A stretch of 64,000 nucleotides of DNA from Pseudoneurospora amorphoporcata (Eukaryota; Ascomycota; Sordariomycetes; Sordariales; Sordariaceae), in the NCBI GenBank assembly GCA_033297205.1, contig MU859217.1:21323-85322 (forward strand), read 5' to 3'. Under the pieces are notes generated by a model. It made no database searches. It saw nothing but the letters and a program-made list of their open reading frames with translations, and was not told where the DNA came from. The translations under genes were made by a program, and so were the position numbers. This document shows positions 22,418-34,334 of the stretch, one piece after another (the first letter of the stretch is position 1; each line of letters begins with the position of its first letter).

Positions 22418-23338
22418 TTTGTCTGTCTTGAAAGTCGCGTTGTGAGACGGGAAATTCTACGGCTGAGGAAGACTGGACAAAAACTTACTGAGCTGGAGAA
22501 CCAGAGATGTCAATCAAGTTTAACCGCTGAGTTGTGGCGGAGAAAGACTCTTCTTAGGTTCTTGGGGGTGGAAGTTCACTGTTTCGGAAAGAAGTTCGCG
22601 GACGGGACCCGATCACGGATTATTTTTACAATTTCGTTCCTGTGAAGCCCCGCAATTTTGCGCCCCACGAAAGTCCACAAGCCTCAAATCACCTGACAAA
22701 TCCACTCGACTTAGGGCAGATCCCGTGCGTTCTCTTGGCCAAGCTTCCCTTCCGTCCCGTTTGTTGCCTGCCGGTCGCTAGCAATTACATAAAAAAGTTT
22801 GCTAATTCATTGAAGCATTGGCATTCTTGGCATAACATAACTTCTCGGTGAAGTTCGGCTTGGCACGACTGCTGTGCTGGTCTGGGCCGTTGGCTTTCAC
22901 CTCGGAGACCGCGATTCACCGCTCCGACCAGGAGTGACTGGGTGGGTCGTTCACTACGTTGACCATCCTGGCTCTGTCTTTGCCCAGCAAAAGTTGCGAA
23001 ACCAAGTCCCGATTACGCAGGATTCTTTGTTCTTCCTTCACCCACAACCCATCTTTCGCCCAGTTCTCACTCTTGGTTTCGGCAATTTTGCGCGACTAGT
23101 GACCTCGCATCCTCGCGCTCTTTCTTCGCCGTCCTATTTTGCCAAAGCATTTGAGCCTGCCCCACTGTGCATCCGCATCGTCAGCTGAAGGCGATCTGTG
23201 ACGAATACATATAAATTCCTGCCATCTTACCTCTGCTGTCTCTTGTTCGATGCCTGGACAACTGTCTGCCTTTTGAACGCAGGAGAAGGATAAGAAAGCT
23301 GGTACAAAGCAGGTTAATCCACTGGTACAACCGCAGCC
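22418..23338. other. Divergent promoter region, P2 and SPT2-like genes
   Basis: 920 bases between two divergent starts. It should hold both promoters and 5' UTRs. No other feature seen. Confidence 0.5.
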
Positions 23339-24608
23339 ATGCCGGTAAGTTGCCGTTATTTTAGTTGCGCTTGCCCCCAAAGGCTCGCTGACACCTTCGC
23401 AGATCGGAGATTTGCTCGCATCGATAACGGGCGAAAAGCCATCGTCATCATCGACCGCTATGAAAGATGCACCAGCAGCGTCTAAACGGAAGGCGGACGA
23501 TGACCTTCGAGGTTCTGCGCCAAAGGCCCCGCGTACCGAGCCCTCGACAAATGGAAGCGCCCGGCCAAATGGAAACGTAACGAAATCTTCTACAGCGCGC
23601 CCCGCTGAGCGACCGACGGAGCGCCCCACAGGAAATGCGAACCCAACACGTCCCGCAGAAAAGACAACTGGCTACACTGGCACCGCGCAACCACGTTCAT
23701 CGACGAAACCACCGGCCCCGGTGTCATCTAAGACCACGTCGACACAGTCAAGGGCGGGAGGAACAAGCTCGAATGGGAATAAGGCTCCACTCTCGCGACC
23801 GCTCGTCAGCCGACCCGCCCTTAGCGCTGCTATAGCCGACTCTGGACCTCTGAAGAAACGTTCGTTTGCAGAGATCATGGCAAGGGCTCAGGCCAACCAG
23901 CCTATGCTGTCATCTGTTGGGAAAATTCAGCACAAGAAGGTGGAAAGGCAGGTGACCATGAAGGAACGCAAGGAACTGAAGGCCGAGGAAGCGAAGAAGG
24001 GCAAGAAGGATGCAAGGCCACCGATTACCGGGAGGAGCGGTGTGACAGCTGGGCCAACCCGCAATGGCACGAACGGCACGACTGCGAACCGTCAGCGGAG
24101 TATCACCCCCTCAGCCCCGGCTGGCGCCAAGTCCAAGGCAAGCCAAAATCCCGTCGAAGAGAAAAAGGTGAAGAAGGCCGCTCTAGCGACGACTGGTTAC
24201 CAAGGAACAGCACGTCCTCGCCCAGGGGCCACCACCACAAAGCCAGGTGCATCCACCTCTGCAGGCGCAAGCAGGGGTCGTGGGATGTCCGGTTATGGCG
24301 CCTCATTTTCACGTCCCCGGAGACGCGAGGAGGAGGATGAAGAGTTCGACGACTTTATCGAGTACGACGAAGATGAGGACGATGGCTACGGCTACGGTCG
24401 GCGCGGTGGTTATGAGTCACCGGAAGAGGACGATTCAGACATGGAAGCAGGACTGTCTGATATTGACGCCGAGGAACGCCGGGCAGAGATGGTGGCTCGC
24501 AAAGAAGACATGGAGCAGGAGGCGCTGGAGAAGAGGTTGAAGCGCGAGAAGGAGGCGAGAAAGCAGGCGGCACTTGCAAAACTCAAGTCCAGGGCCGGAG
24601 ACCGCTGA
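23339..24608 (+). CDS. SPT2-type chromatin protein
   Basis: A 6-nt first exon (ATG CCG, 23339-23344), a 58-nt intron, then 23403-24608, giving 403 aa starting MPIGDLLASITG. The splice is supported by GTAAGT and CGCAG and by the frame opening just after the acceptor. Residues about 15-290 are disordered, rich in Ser/Thr/Pro/Lys (RPTERPTGNANPTRPAEKTT). The C-terminal 110 residues form the SPT2 domain: an acidic stretch (EEFDDFIEYDEDEDDGYGYG) and a charged helix (ERRAEMVARKEDMEQEALEK, then KREKEARKQAALAKLKSRAG). SPT2 proteins bind DNA and histone H3-H4 and help chromatin reassembly during transcription. Confidence 0.88.
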
Positions 24609-25502
24609 TATGTTGTGGTTGCGTGGCATACCCCCGCCCCTCTTTCTTTTACCTCTGAACTGGGAAGGTTTCGGCGCATCGAGATGATTTCAAGGCAGAA
24701 TTACGTTTTCTGGAGACGGTTTTGCAATGGCGTTGGCTGGAAGAAAGGACGGACACCCAGAAACATTTTGCATCAGCGTCTGGAGTTTAAGTCATTTTGC
24801 GCGGATTCCTTTCATTGGCGGGCGTTGGCTGGCAATAGAGTCCGTCTGACGGGTTATAGTATAGGTTGTCGACACGGTGTAGCGTATCTAGATATCTGAA
24901 TACCCCGAGCTTATATTTTGGGTTTTACCTTGGTAAACTTTGTTGACTTACTGCCGTCGTCGAAGCGCGTTATGCGAGCCACATGATCCAGGCCTTGGTA
25001 GATCACCTTGTCGCGGGAGCCTTTGTATGAATGGTAAAGTGATCTCATAGCTACCTACACAGGAGTCGTCCACTGGCCTTCCATCAAGGTTCTCGTCTTC
25101 AACGGGCGGCTCTGACCTGCCGTGGTGCACTTCAGTGCCCTGCAGCTGGCTGACACCTTGTCTTCCGAACTCCACGTTTTGGACATGGCCTGGATCTGTC
25201 AAGAATATATTGACCAATGACGAGTCTTGGAACTGCCCCACCACGGTCTACCACCTTGTGGGTCTCCGCCACTGGAGGAGCCGCCCGATAAGGAAAGCTA
25301 AGGTACTTAGGTAGCCTTTGTTTTTTTTTTATCGGCTTCGAGAGACGTCCGTCCCAGCAGGCAATTCGCATAGGTACTGAAGCATATACCCAAACCGCAC
25401 CGTCAATCTCGTCGCCCTTCGTCACCCTACAACATCGAAAAGCCTAATTGCGTCGCCACATATCTCAACTTCCAAGACCCTCAAAGGGCCTAAACAACCA
25501 GC
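24609..25502. other. Spacer and NSA2 promoter
   Basis: About 900 bases without a gene that I can support. It includes a T10 run at about 25320 and the probable promoter of NSA2. Confidence 0.4.
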
Positions 25503-26682
25503 ATGGTACGGATGTTTTCTATCCTCGAATTTGCCTTCACGTACCATCGCCATCCTTTTTCGACATCCATGACCCCTTCCAAATACTCAGTGCCAGACCA
25601 TGCTGACCGACGATTCTCGCAATACAGCCTCAGAACGAATATATTGGTATAGTCCCCTCCAGACCCGACTCGATCACCGTCGACCTGTTCCCAAGTCCCT
25701 AACCGATCATTTCGTTTCGCAGAACGCGCCCAGAAGCTTCACGGTAAGCGTCTGGACACCGAGGAGCGCGCACGCAAGAAGGCTGCCCGTGAGGGGCACA
25801 AGCAGAGTCAGGATGCACAGAACTTGCGCGGCCTGAGGGCCAAGCTCTTCGCCAAGGAGCGTCATGCCCAGAAGATCCAAATGCGCAAGCAAATCAAGCA
25901 GCACGAGGAGCGCAACGTTAAGGGCACCCCCGAGGAGAAGGATCCTTCGAACCCCGTTCCCGCTTACCTGCTCGACCGTTCGAACCCCACGAGTGCGAAG
26001 GCTTTGAGGTACGTCATACAAAATGGAGGATATATGAGAAGCGAATGGCCGATGCGGAGGCGAAGGCGATGGCAGTGTTCATGGAGGTTGGAGAGGGTCA
26101 CATATGACGACGAGGGACTGACCCCATTCTTCGCACAGTTCCCAGATCAAGAGCAAGCGTGCCGAGAAGGCCGCTCGTTTCTCGGTCCCCATTCCCAAGG
26201 TCAAGGGTATCAGCGAGGAGGAACTCTTCAAGGTCGTCAAGACGGGCAAGAAGGTGCACAAGAAGGGCTGGAAGCGCGTCGTCACCAAGCCAACATTCGT
26301 CGGGCCCGATTTCACCAGACGCCCAGTCAAGTACGAACGCTTCATTCGCCCCATGGGTCTCCGTTACAAGAAGGCCAACGTCACCCACCCTACCCTCAAC
26401 GTCACCGTCCAGCTCCCCATTCTCGGCGTCAAGAAGAACCCCAGCAACCCCCTTTATACCCAGCTTGGTGTTCTTTCCAAGGGTACCATCATCGAGGTCA
26501 ACGTTTCCGATCTCGGTATGGTCACTGCGTCGGGAAAGATTGCCTGGGGTCGTTATGCTCAGATCACCAACAATCCTGAGGTATGTTTAACACAACCGTT
26601 TCCTTTAACTCCGCATAGCCCAAATGCTAACTCGCAATTCCAACAGAACGACGGTTGCCTGAACGCTGTGCTCCTTGTTTAA
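25503..26682 (+). CDS. nsa2: Ribosome biogenesis protein NSA2, five exons
   Basis: Exons 25503-25505 (the ATG alone), 25628-25646, 25723-26008, 26139-26580 and 26647-26682 give 261 aa, exactly the length expected for NSA2. The protein starts [20 protein letters not shown] and holds a basic N-terminal half, the S8e-like C-terminal domain ([20 protein letters not shown]) and the conserved end [18 protein letters not shown]2 joins pre-60S particles in the nucleolus and is needed for 27S pre-rRNA processing. Each junction keeps phase and restores conserved sequence (ATT G|AA CGC; AG|T TCC). The first exon carries only the start codon. Confidence 0.95.
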
Positions 26683-28325
26683 GGGCATGAAATGAGCGAG
26701 AGTGATGGTTTGGTTTGTCTAATTATATGTCTTGTCTCTTGGGCGGCAACTGTAAAGGGATTGCCTTAAATCTGATTTTGCATCTGGGACAGGCGTCTGG
26801 TGTTTGAAAGAGCATTCACAACTCACGGCCGCGCAAAATATCTTGAGTTCAGTTAGGTAGTAGTGGTTAAGATACACACACAATCTGCGGTAGAACATAT
26901 ACCCTCTGATCATCTGTTTCAGTCTAGTCATCCCACCTGACTGTTTGGAGTAGATTGGTTACAAACTGTAGGCGATATGCTATTCTAGGAAACACTGACA
27001 CCGTGGTAGCAGAAACAGACCTTGGAAGTGTACGAAAGGCAATGCTGTAAGTCTATTTCGTGCTATGGATGCCCCTTCGTCTGAGTTGAGCCGAATCCTG
27101 TGAGCACTAAACTAACCACAGTGAACACTCAGCCTCCAAAATGGTTACTTGCCACACAGAATCTTCAGTCCTAAGAAGATTGTTTGTCTTGTTGAGGTTT
27201 GGTAATCGATTCCATCCGTGTGGAGCACTGCAAGAAACAAAGTAAGAGCAACACTTCAACTTGTATCCCAGCTGAGAGAAAACAGCTCGTGTCATTGTGT
27301 ATCATGTACGGAGTTCAGAACAAGATTCAATTCTGCTCTCCCACGAGTCGAAACGACGCTCGAGAATCATCAAGTCTTCATACCAAGATCGGTAAGTAAC
27401 TTGGGTCTTCAAGTTCATTCGCCATCTCTCAACTGTCCGCCGAGTCTGATATTGTATCAACCAAGAGCTCCTGGAACTGATACAAGGAGGCGATTTGCCC
27501 CATTCCACTCGAATTCAGCTTCAAAGAGCAGTGTCATCGCGATGTATCTTCTCGGATCCTTCGCTTTCACAGGGCTATCAAAGCCTTGGAGAGAGAGAAT
27601 GTGCAAACCACCTCTTCACATGAACCGAGTACCCCGCTGAAACATAGCTGGCATGAGGAAGAACAAGTCTCCAGACTTGTAGAGCAAGTGGTCGTGATGC
27701 GGAGGAACTCTTCTTTGGGAAGATACTGGACTCGTCAGTGAGCTGCTATGAATACCTATCTCACTGCATCAATTGGTTATCTACCTGTGAGGTTGATCTG
27801 TTGAAGCCGGACCTACTCAGAAACTACTGGAAGTCTCCATATTGTCCCTGGCTCGGATTTCCACCATGATAATTGTTGATGTAGGAGGCAGGAAGAACAC
27901 ACCCGTGGGTAAGGCATCCGTTAGTCGTGAAATGAAAATCATCATCTCAGAGCAAAAAACTTCATCTCCCATATGTTGAGAGTTGTACGACTGATCTCTT
28001 CATGGAGACCCAGAGATTTTGAACTTGTTAGCGGAGTTCTGGCGCTTTGGCATATCTCATCACTGATACGTCATGATTCGGTCGTTCATCTGTAACCCCA
28101 TGAGGGCTATACTTGCGGTTGAGCTCTTCGCGTAGTGTACGTGTTTGTTTTGGCAGCAGAAGAGATTGTACCAATAACACAATATCCCATTGTTTTCTTG
28201 GATCATCTCAGACTCGTTGTCCTGAGATATCGACGTTGAATCACCATCAACAGATACACAACACTGGGTTGAACCTCACGGGATCTACGGCCACCAATCT
28301 TCAACACGCCTCATCTCACCGAACA
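26683..28325. other. Spacer, no gene seen
   Basis: 1.64 kb with only short open frames on both strands and no recognisable motif or repeat. Confidence 0.4.
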
Positions 28326-28476
28326 ATGTGCCACAAAGCAGCATGTCCCGTCTGCCGTAAGTTTACTTACCATCCTATCACTTCTGTTCCATCCCTTCCA
28401 TTCTTCCCGGCCGTTCCGCTCCCTCGACATACATCGGTTTGTTGGTTGCCTTTTTTTTTTTTTTTTTTTTCTTTTT

Positions 28477-28518
<42 letters not shown>

Positions 28519-28864
28519 TTGGTGGCATTTGGGAGTTTGCAATCCATCCAACCAAGCAACAAACTAGACTAACCAACGCAACGAGTTTCTACTCTCACAC
28601 CCCCCCCCTTCTCTCACCTTTTTGGCATCAATCCTGCTGACTTGCTTCCTCTACTTACCTCTACTATTTACGATATTTACCCACTAACACATCCCACCCT
28701 CTCACACAGACGGCGCCACCTGGGTAGGCTGCGGCAACCACGTCCCCAAGGTGATGAACAGCGTGCCGAAAGACGAATGGTGCAAGTGCGAGCCCAGGAT
28801 CGAGAAGGAGGGACATCAGTATCCGCCTAAGGGATCGGTGACGGGGGTGTGTATTGTTTCTTGA
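28326..28864 (+). CDS. Small Cys-rich fungal protein (61 aa)
   Basis: Exons 28326-28356 and 28710-28864 join in phase (TGC C|AC GGC) and give 61 aa: MCHKAACPVCHG, then ATWVGCGNHVPKVMNSVPKD, then WCKCEP and IEKEGHQYPPKG. The Cys pattern CxxC...C...CxC could hold one zinc. Short proteins of this type, with a CxxC start, a WxGCGxH motif and a CxCEP end, are widespread in filamentous fungi and uncharacterised. The 353-nt intron is long for this genome and carries T20 and a (GTT)13 microsatellite. The last eight codons pass a possible donor (GTGTGT), so the C-terminus is less certain. Confidence 0.72.
28451..28470 (+). repeat. T20 run inside intron
   Basis: Twenty T followed by C and T7, directly before the GTT microsatellite, inside the intron of the small Cys-rich gene. 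It may act as an extended pyrimidine tract but lies over 200 bases from the acceptor. Confidence 0.8.
28479..28517 (+). repeat. (GTT)13 microsatellite
   Basis: Thirteen perfect GTT units inside the intron of the small Cys-rich gene. On the minus strand it reads AAC. Likely variable between strains. Confidence 0.85.
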
Positions 28865-31800
28865 ATCTTGAAGATCTCTTTTGGTGTTTGGTGTTTGCTT
28901 GGGTTTTGAGGTTTGCAAAACACTTTCCCTGTTACCTGTTGCGGTTTGGTGTTCACACAAGATTTGTTTTGGGGTCGTTTGTCTCTGCTGACGGATGGAA
29001 ATTTTTGGATAGAGACTCATGGCTGATTCTGGTTGTTCAATGTTTAGGACATGTTATAGTCTGCTTGGTAGCTTGACGGAGGAGAGGAAGTAGGCTTGAG
29101 GTACTTGGTGAAAAGCTGGGTGAGTCAGGACACTTGCTGCGGATCTTTGTATCCTACGTGGACGACATGGGATGCCATTCGTGGTGGACTTCATTCCGGC
29201 AATTAAGGCACAGAACAGTCCCCGAAACTCAAGTCCTCATGAAGCCAAAGTCTTTGTGCACCTGATGATCCCTTTGCATTGAGTTTGAAAGACATACTTG
29301 AGTGCTAATTAGGATGACCATGGCGTATGCGTTCTTTCTTGATCAAGTTGTAGGACTTTGTTACCATCTCATCGAGTTCATCACTGGGCTTCTCATTCGT
29401 CGGTTGGTCATGGTGAGATATTATAGAACGTTGAGTGAATATGACGGTATGTGCCCAATTCACACAGCGTATAGTCAGTCGACTATACATAGATAAATAC
29501 CAGCCGGAGAAGCCACCTGAGAAATCAGTTGGACTGTAGGCTTTACATGCGTACTGTCATCAATTGCTGCTGTTCTTTAGGTTTCCACGCGTGGCTGAGT
29601 GCCCCATAGATGAAGCTGGAATAAAATCCAAGTTTGGAAGAGAACCCCAAATGCCAAATCCAGGGGTGGGAGCGGGACCAATGGATGCACGGAAATGGGG
29701 TTCATCGATTTTCCCAAGAACCAGGTGAATACCTCCATGTGGCTGGTTGGATAACGAATGCTTTCCGATGGATGAATAATACATAATAGGATCTTCATCC
29801 CCCCTCAGTATCAGCCTGCTACAGTTTCATGCATTCACTTTCAGGATTGGCCCCTTTTTGACATTTCAGTTTCTTTTTGTTTCCGTAAACAATTTTTGGG
29901 TGCTGATAGGAAATGCCGAAAGCCTCCTTTGGAAACCTCTCGGCTGCTGAGGTTGGCGAAGGTTCTTTGTCTGGCCTCGGCTTGCCGTTTTCCCGGTTCC
30001 CTTTGTCTTTCCTGTCGTCATGATCGCCGATTACGTAACCCACATGGCTGGGGAAATGGAGGGGTTCGGGGTGTCGGCGACGGAGACAAGTGCAAAATCT
30101 CGAGTTGGCCTGCCAGGGGTATCCTCGCAACTGGCGGGCAGGGCAGTCACAGGCACATGAAACGGATCTCGGCAAAGCTAGTGTCCGTTCCTGGTCGCCA
30201 GCATGATGATGTGTTCGGGCGCCAAGGTTGTCCCTACCAGGCTCGTTCGCGAATCGAGAAGTTCGATAGAACAGCGTTGTGTTGCGGCTTCGATCCAGAG
30301 AGACTCTTTGTCGATACCAACAAAGTCCAACAAATGACAGATGGCTGTCCGAGCAGTCTTTTTTCAATCACAATCTGCGTCTGCAAAGCTGGGCATGCAT
30401 GGGCAGCGCGAGGCATTGCTCTTTAGATGCATGAAAATCGCAGCAGCTGATTGGTTGGCTTGGTTACTTGGTAAGTTTAAATAAGTGGGGCAGGTATAAA
30501 ACCATAGCCGTCCGTGCCAAAAGATACCTGACAAGGGGGGGATTTTACTTTCGCTCGCGACCACAGTATAGATTGCATCCTCGTTGTCTCCGCAGGGTTG
30601 CGGTACGAACCTTAAAACTGTGGCCATTTCCATTCCGATAAAAGCAAGCGAAGAGCTCCCGGAAATGGGAAGACGACGCCCACGTCTAACGAGGGGCAGG
30701 CCCAACGAGCAAATCCTGGAGTGCTAGCGGTTGTTAATGTCGCTGATGTGTAATATTATGTACAAGAGCCGAGGGAATGGTGATACCCTCGAGTGGACGG
30801 AGGTGATCGACTGGCCACCGATCTCTTAGCCTCAGAAAGAGAGTCCGATCTTAATTGGCATTCCCCATGGCCAAGAGGCCTGGAGGGTGCTTTCGACCCC
30901 TTTGAGTCTTTTGGCAATTCTGGTTTGCTTGAGAACTCCACAGCGGTCTTGTCGCAGATTCCTAGCCCTTTCTGTTGCATTTTCACAAAATCGCCCGTTT
31001 CTGTCTGGTCCGTTACGTATAGTTCCCAGCACCGGTGAAGCATCCTGCCGCTTCGTATCATCGGAAGAAGGGGGCTTTGTGCCTTGGCAGCCCTTTGTCA
31101 GACTTGCAAACACAACAAGCGACCAGTGACCACGCGACATCACCATTTGGGGAATTCTTGGCACACGCAATTGGATGGATGCACTTGTGGAGAGTAGTGT
31201 GACACCTGCCCTGCCTACGGGGTCAGGTAAATGTCCGGGCGCCCCGCCGCTTGAGTGTGGGGACCAAGTTTTGGCGCCTCTGCCCGGAATCTCTCAGACG
31301 TCGGGGCATTTTGTAATACATGTGTAAAAATGAACAGCCAGGCAACGGCAGACATGACGACTGGATAGAAGACGGAGGATTTCTGCGTTTACACTACGCC
31401 CCTGTGTAAAAATGGTTGAGGATTTGCAAAAACGCCGGCCAGGCTTCCGCTCTCCTCCCCCCACCTCGCCGTGCAGCGTCCCAAAACCATCCCAGATCGC
31501 AGACGACAATTTCCCAAGATTGGACTAGATCCGCGTATTGTTAGCATTTCCCCCCTGCCCCCTTTGGGAAAAAAAACCAAAAAGCCGGTTCCCTTTGTTA
31601 CCCTGCAGCTTTTTTTTACCCCTTGTCCTCCACCCTTCCACCTATTCCCACTCACTTTTCCCCCCTGTTGCCTCGCTCCAGAACCCGAATCCAGCGCCTC
31701 CATTCGCTCCACCGTCCACTCCCTGCTGGGTGCCGGTGTGGGTCCATAGCAGCACCTCAACCCCCCCCCCCCCCCCCCCGGTCTGGTGGATTTTCCTTGC

Positions 31801-32317
31801 TCCCACCAAAGCACCCAGATCGATATCGAAGGTACCTCTACGTCTAGGCTGGAATTGGCCGCCCTTTTATAACGAGCTCATCTCCAGTAAAACTTTTCCC
31901 TTTGGCCTACCTTTTGCGTTTCTCATTGCCCTTTTTCGCTGTTGGTTGTTCTTCTTGTTGCTGTCGCTGTCGCCTTGCTTGCCCCGTGCACCTGGCTGTC
32001 AACTGTTCTCGGTTCGGGCTTCGCATCACAGCGCCATCTACTGCACCTACCAGCACCCACCAACCATCGCTGCTTGTCCTCTACCGCCTTTGTTGTCAAC
32101 CACGCCAACGACCTGAACAACACTGCGAAACATACCCCTTCTTCGCCCGTAGTTCCTGGATTGGTGGAGTTGCTATCGTGGTCGCGCCTGTTGGATCCGA
32201 AGAAAACCCACAGCCTTAGGCATTTGTCTTGTATTTTCGGGCCGTCAAAGCAGTCCTACCGTCCAGCCTTGTACCTGATTCTCGACTCCGAGTCTCGCCC
32301 CCAGAACCGAACAAACG
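28865..32317. other. Long gene-poor spacer and PAP2 leader
   Basis: 3.45 kb. From 28865 to about 31400 I see only scattered short frames, none conserved. From about 31440 the plus strand becomes pyrimidine-rich with a C19 run at 31761-31779, consistent with promoter and a long 5' UTR of the PAP2 gene. The overlapping frames there (up to 192 codons) are Pro/Ser/Leu low-complexity text. Confidence 0.45.
31761..31779 (+). repeat. C19 homopolymer
   Basis: Nineteen uninterrupted C in the pyrimidine-rich region upstream of the PAP2 gene. Confidence 0.8.
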
Positions 32318-33791
32318 ATGGCGGTCGGAGCCTTTTTGGAGCCCGCCATTGTGGTGAGTTTCCTCGCCGGCGGTACCCTCGTCAACCGCAACACTACCTA
32401 CTCAAGCTCAACTGCCTCGAGCCGGAGAGCTTCTTGGAACCCGCTCGATCAGACCGACCCTGAAGCGCAACCATCAGCATCGCTTCTGAAGGACGAATTC
32501 GAAGGAGGCAGGAAAGCCAAGGTCGAGGAGGATGAGTACGCCGGTGATGGCAGGAGGCCGTGGAGTCCATCACGATCCAGTTCGTCGTCGACGGTAGTAG
32601 AGAACCAGACTGCCGAAAAGGGTCTCCCATACGGAAAGAGGTTCCGCACGTTGAAGTTTATGGGCTGGGAACGTGATGTTGTCACGCCGAATACCGAGAT
32701 CCATCGCGACCGATTCCTGAGCCGCGTCCTGCGCAAGTTCCCCTTCCTCGTTGAGGTGTGGTATTGGGCTCTGATCTACTGGGTATGTAACTCCAACACT
32801 TTAGACATGCTGTCGCGTATGTCGCGTCGCATCACGACCCCCACGCATACGAGTCGAAACTAACGGTGCCATGACAGGTCTACCAACTTGGACGGGCCTT
32901 CACAGCTGTAACCCTCAAGGCCGACACGGTCGACACTGCTCGCGAGCATGCCCTTCAAATTATTCACATAGAGCAGCGCCTGCGCATCTTTGTTGAGCCC
33001 ATCATCCAGGGCTGGTTCCTTGGACACCCGACAATCCTCAAGTGGACGAACCGAACCTACTCCTTCATCCACATCCCCGGCACCATTCTCTTCCTCATCG
33101 TCCTCTTCTACGTCACCACCACTCGCCCTCGGGCCCGCATCCACGAGAACCACGGTGGAGGCGCTATTGTCCGCGACTGGCGCAACTTCGTCACCCACTT
33201 TGGCCCAGATGTGTACGAGCGCCGAAGACGTACCATGGCCATGTGCAACCTTTTGGCCTTTATCGTCTTCACCTTCTGGCCCTGCATGCCGCCCAGGCTC
33301 CTCAGCGACCCCAACTACAACGGCGAGGACGCGAAGGAGGCCAAGTTGTATGGCTTTGTCGATACAGTGCACGGAAAGGATGGTGATAGCAGTGTCTGGA
33401 CTACCAACAAGTTCTGCAACCAATACGGTATGTTTGATGTTTGACCCTGCACTCGCAACGAACTAGTTGTGCTAACTCTCTTGTCTTCTCAGCTGCCATG
33501 CCCTCCCTCCACTTCGGATACTCTTTTCTCGTCGGCCTCACCATTGCCACCGTTCCCCTCAGGAGACAGGGCCGCTTCGGCTGGAAGAGACTCGTCGCCA
33601 TTTTCACCGGCATGATTTACCCTGGCATCATCCTTACCGCCATCATCGCGACTGCCAACCACTTCGTTTTGGATGCGGTAGCCGGAGCTTGCGCTTGCTT
33701 GATCGCCTGGAAGTTCAACCACGTGCTTCTTAACCTCCTCCCCATTGAGGACTGGTTCCTGCACTTCCTCAGGATGCACAAGCCCAGCTAA
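32318..33791 (+). CDS. PAP2-superfamily integral membrane phosphatase/transferase
   Basis: Exons 32318-32782, 32878-33427 and 33493-33791 give 437 aa with consistent phases. An N-terminal hydrophobic stretch (AIVVSFLAGGTLV), a charged loop, then several membrane helices (VEVWYWALIYW, SFIHIPGTILFLIVLFYVTT, MCNLLAFIVFTFWPCMP). The active site is in exon 3: PSLH at 342-345 (AAMPSLHFGYSFL) and the second histidine H395 with D399 (ANHFVLDAVAGA). The family removes or transfers lipid phosphates or phospho-head groups in membranes. The arrangement is closest to the PAP2_3 branch that includes inositol-phosphoceramide synthase-like enzymes. The substrate is not deducible from the sequence. Confidence 0.88.
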
Positions 33792-34334
33792 ATCAGCAAC
33801 CAGTCCCAAAGTCTCGGAGGACGAGACGAGACGGTTGACGTGATGACTGGTTTCAGCACTGTTCGAAGTTTTGTGGAACAAGGAGCCCACATGGCTACCA
33901 CAGCAATCACAACATCGAACAACAAACATTTTGTGTACAGCGGTGATATGTAATCTTTTAACGAATGGTCTCAAAGCGAACGAACGAACGGGCTGGGTCG
34001 AAATATGGGTTTATAAGGGTACTCTCTCGCTACAGATGGCCGGGGCCAGGACCACCTTTCTATTTCTTCCCATGTCGGAAGGGAATCTTAAGGAAGAGGA
34101 AGGCCTACGAGCACGAGCACACACACAACACCGAAGAGATGGGAGGCGGCGTTTTTCCTCACTCTCGTTACCGGGTTTCATCATATACCCCCATTCTTAC
34201 TGCATGTAATACCAGTACACTCACGGATCATGATACCCTCTCATGCTTTTTATCCTGGAGGGAATTCTATGTACATAAACTTAATTTGAATTTTTCGAAC
34301 GGCCACAAACAGACCATCGTTCCTCATATTGCTT
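33792..34334. other. Spacer between convergent genes
   Basis: 540 bases of 3' flanks between the PAP2 gene and the minus-strand gene ending at 34335. Nothing else seen. Confidence 0.45.

Noticed and set aside
28441..28520. CRISPR-like or satellite array
   Set aside because: It is a simple T run followed by a GTT microsatellite without spacers.
31538..32116. Plus-strand frames of up to 192 codons upstream of the PAP2 gene
   Set aside because: Low-complexity Pro/Ser/Leu text crossing a C19 run; consistent with a CT-rich leader and not with a protein.
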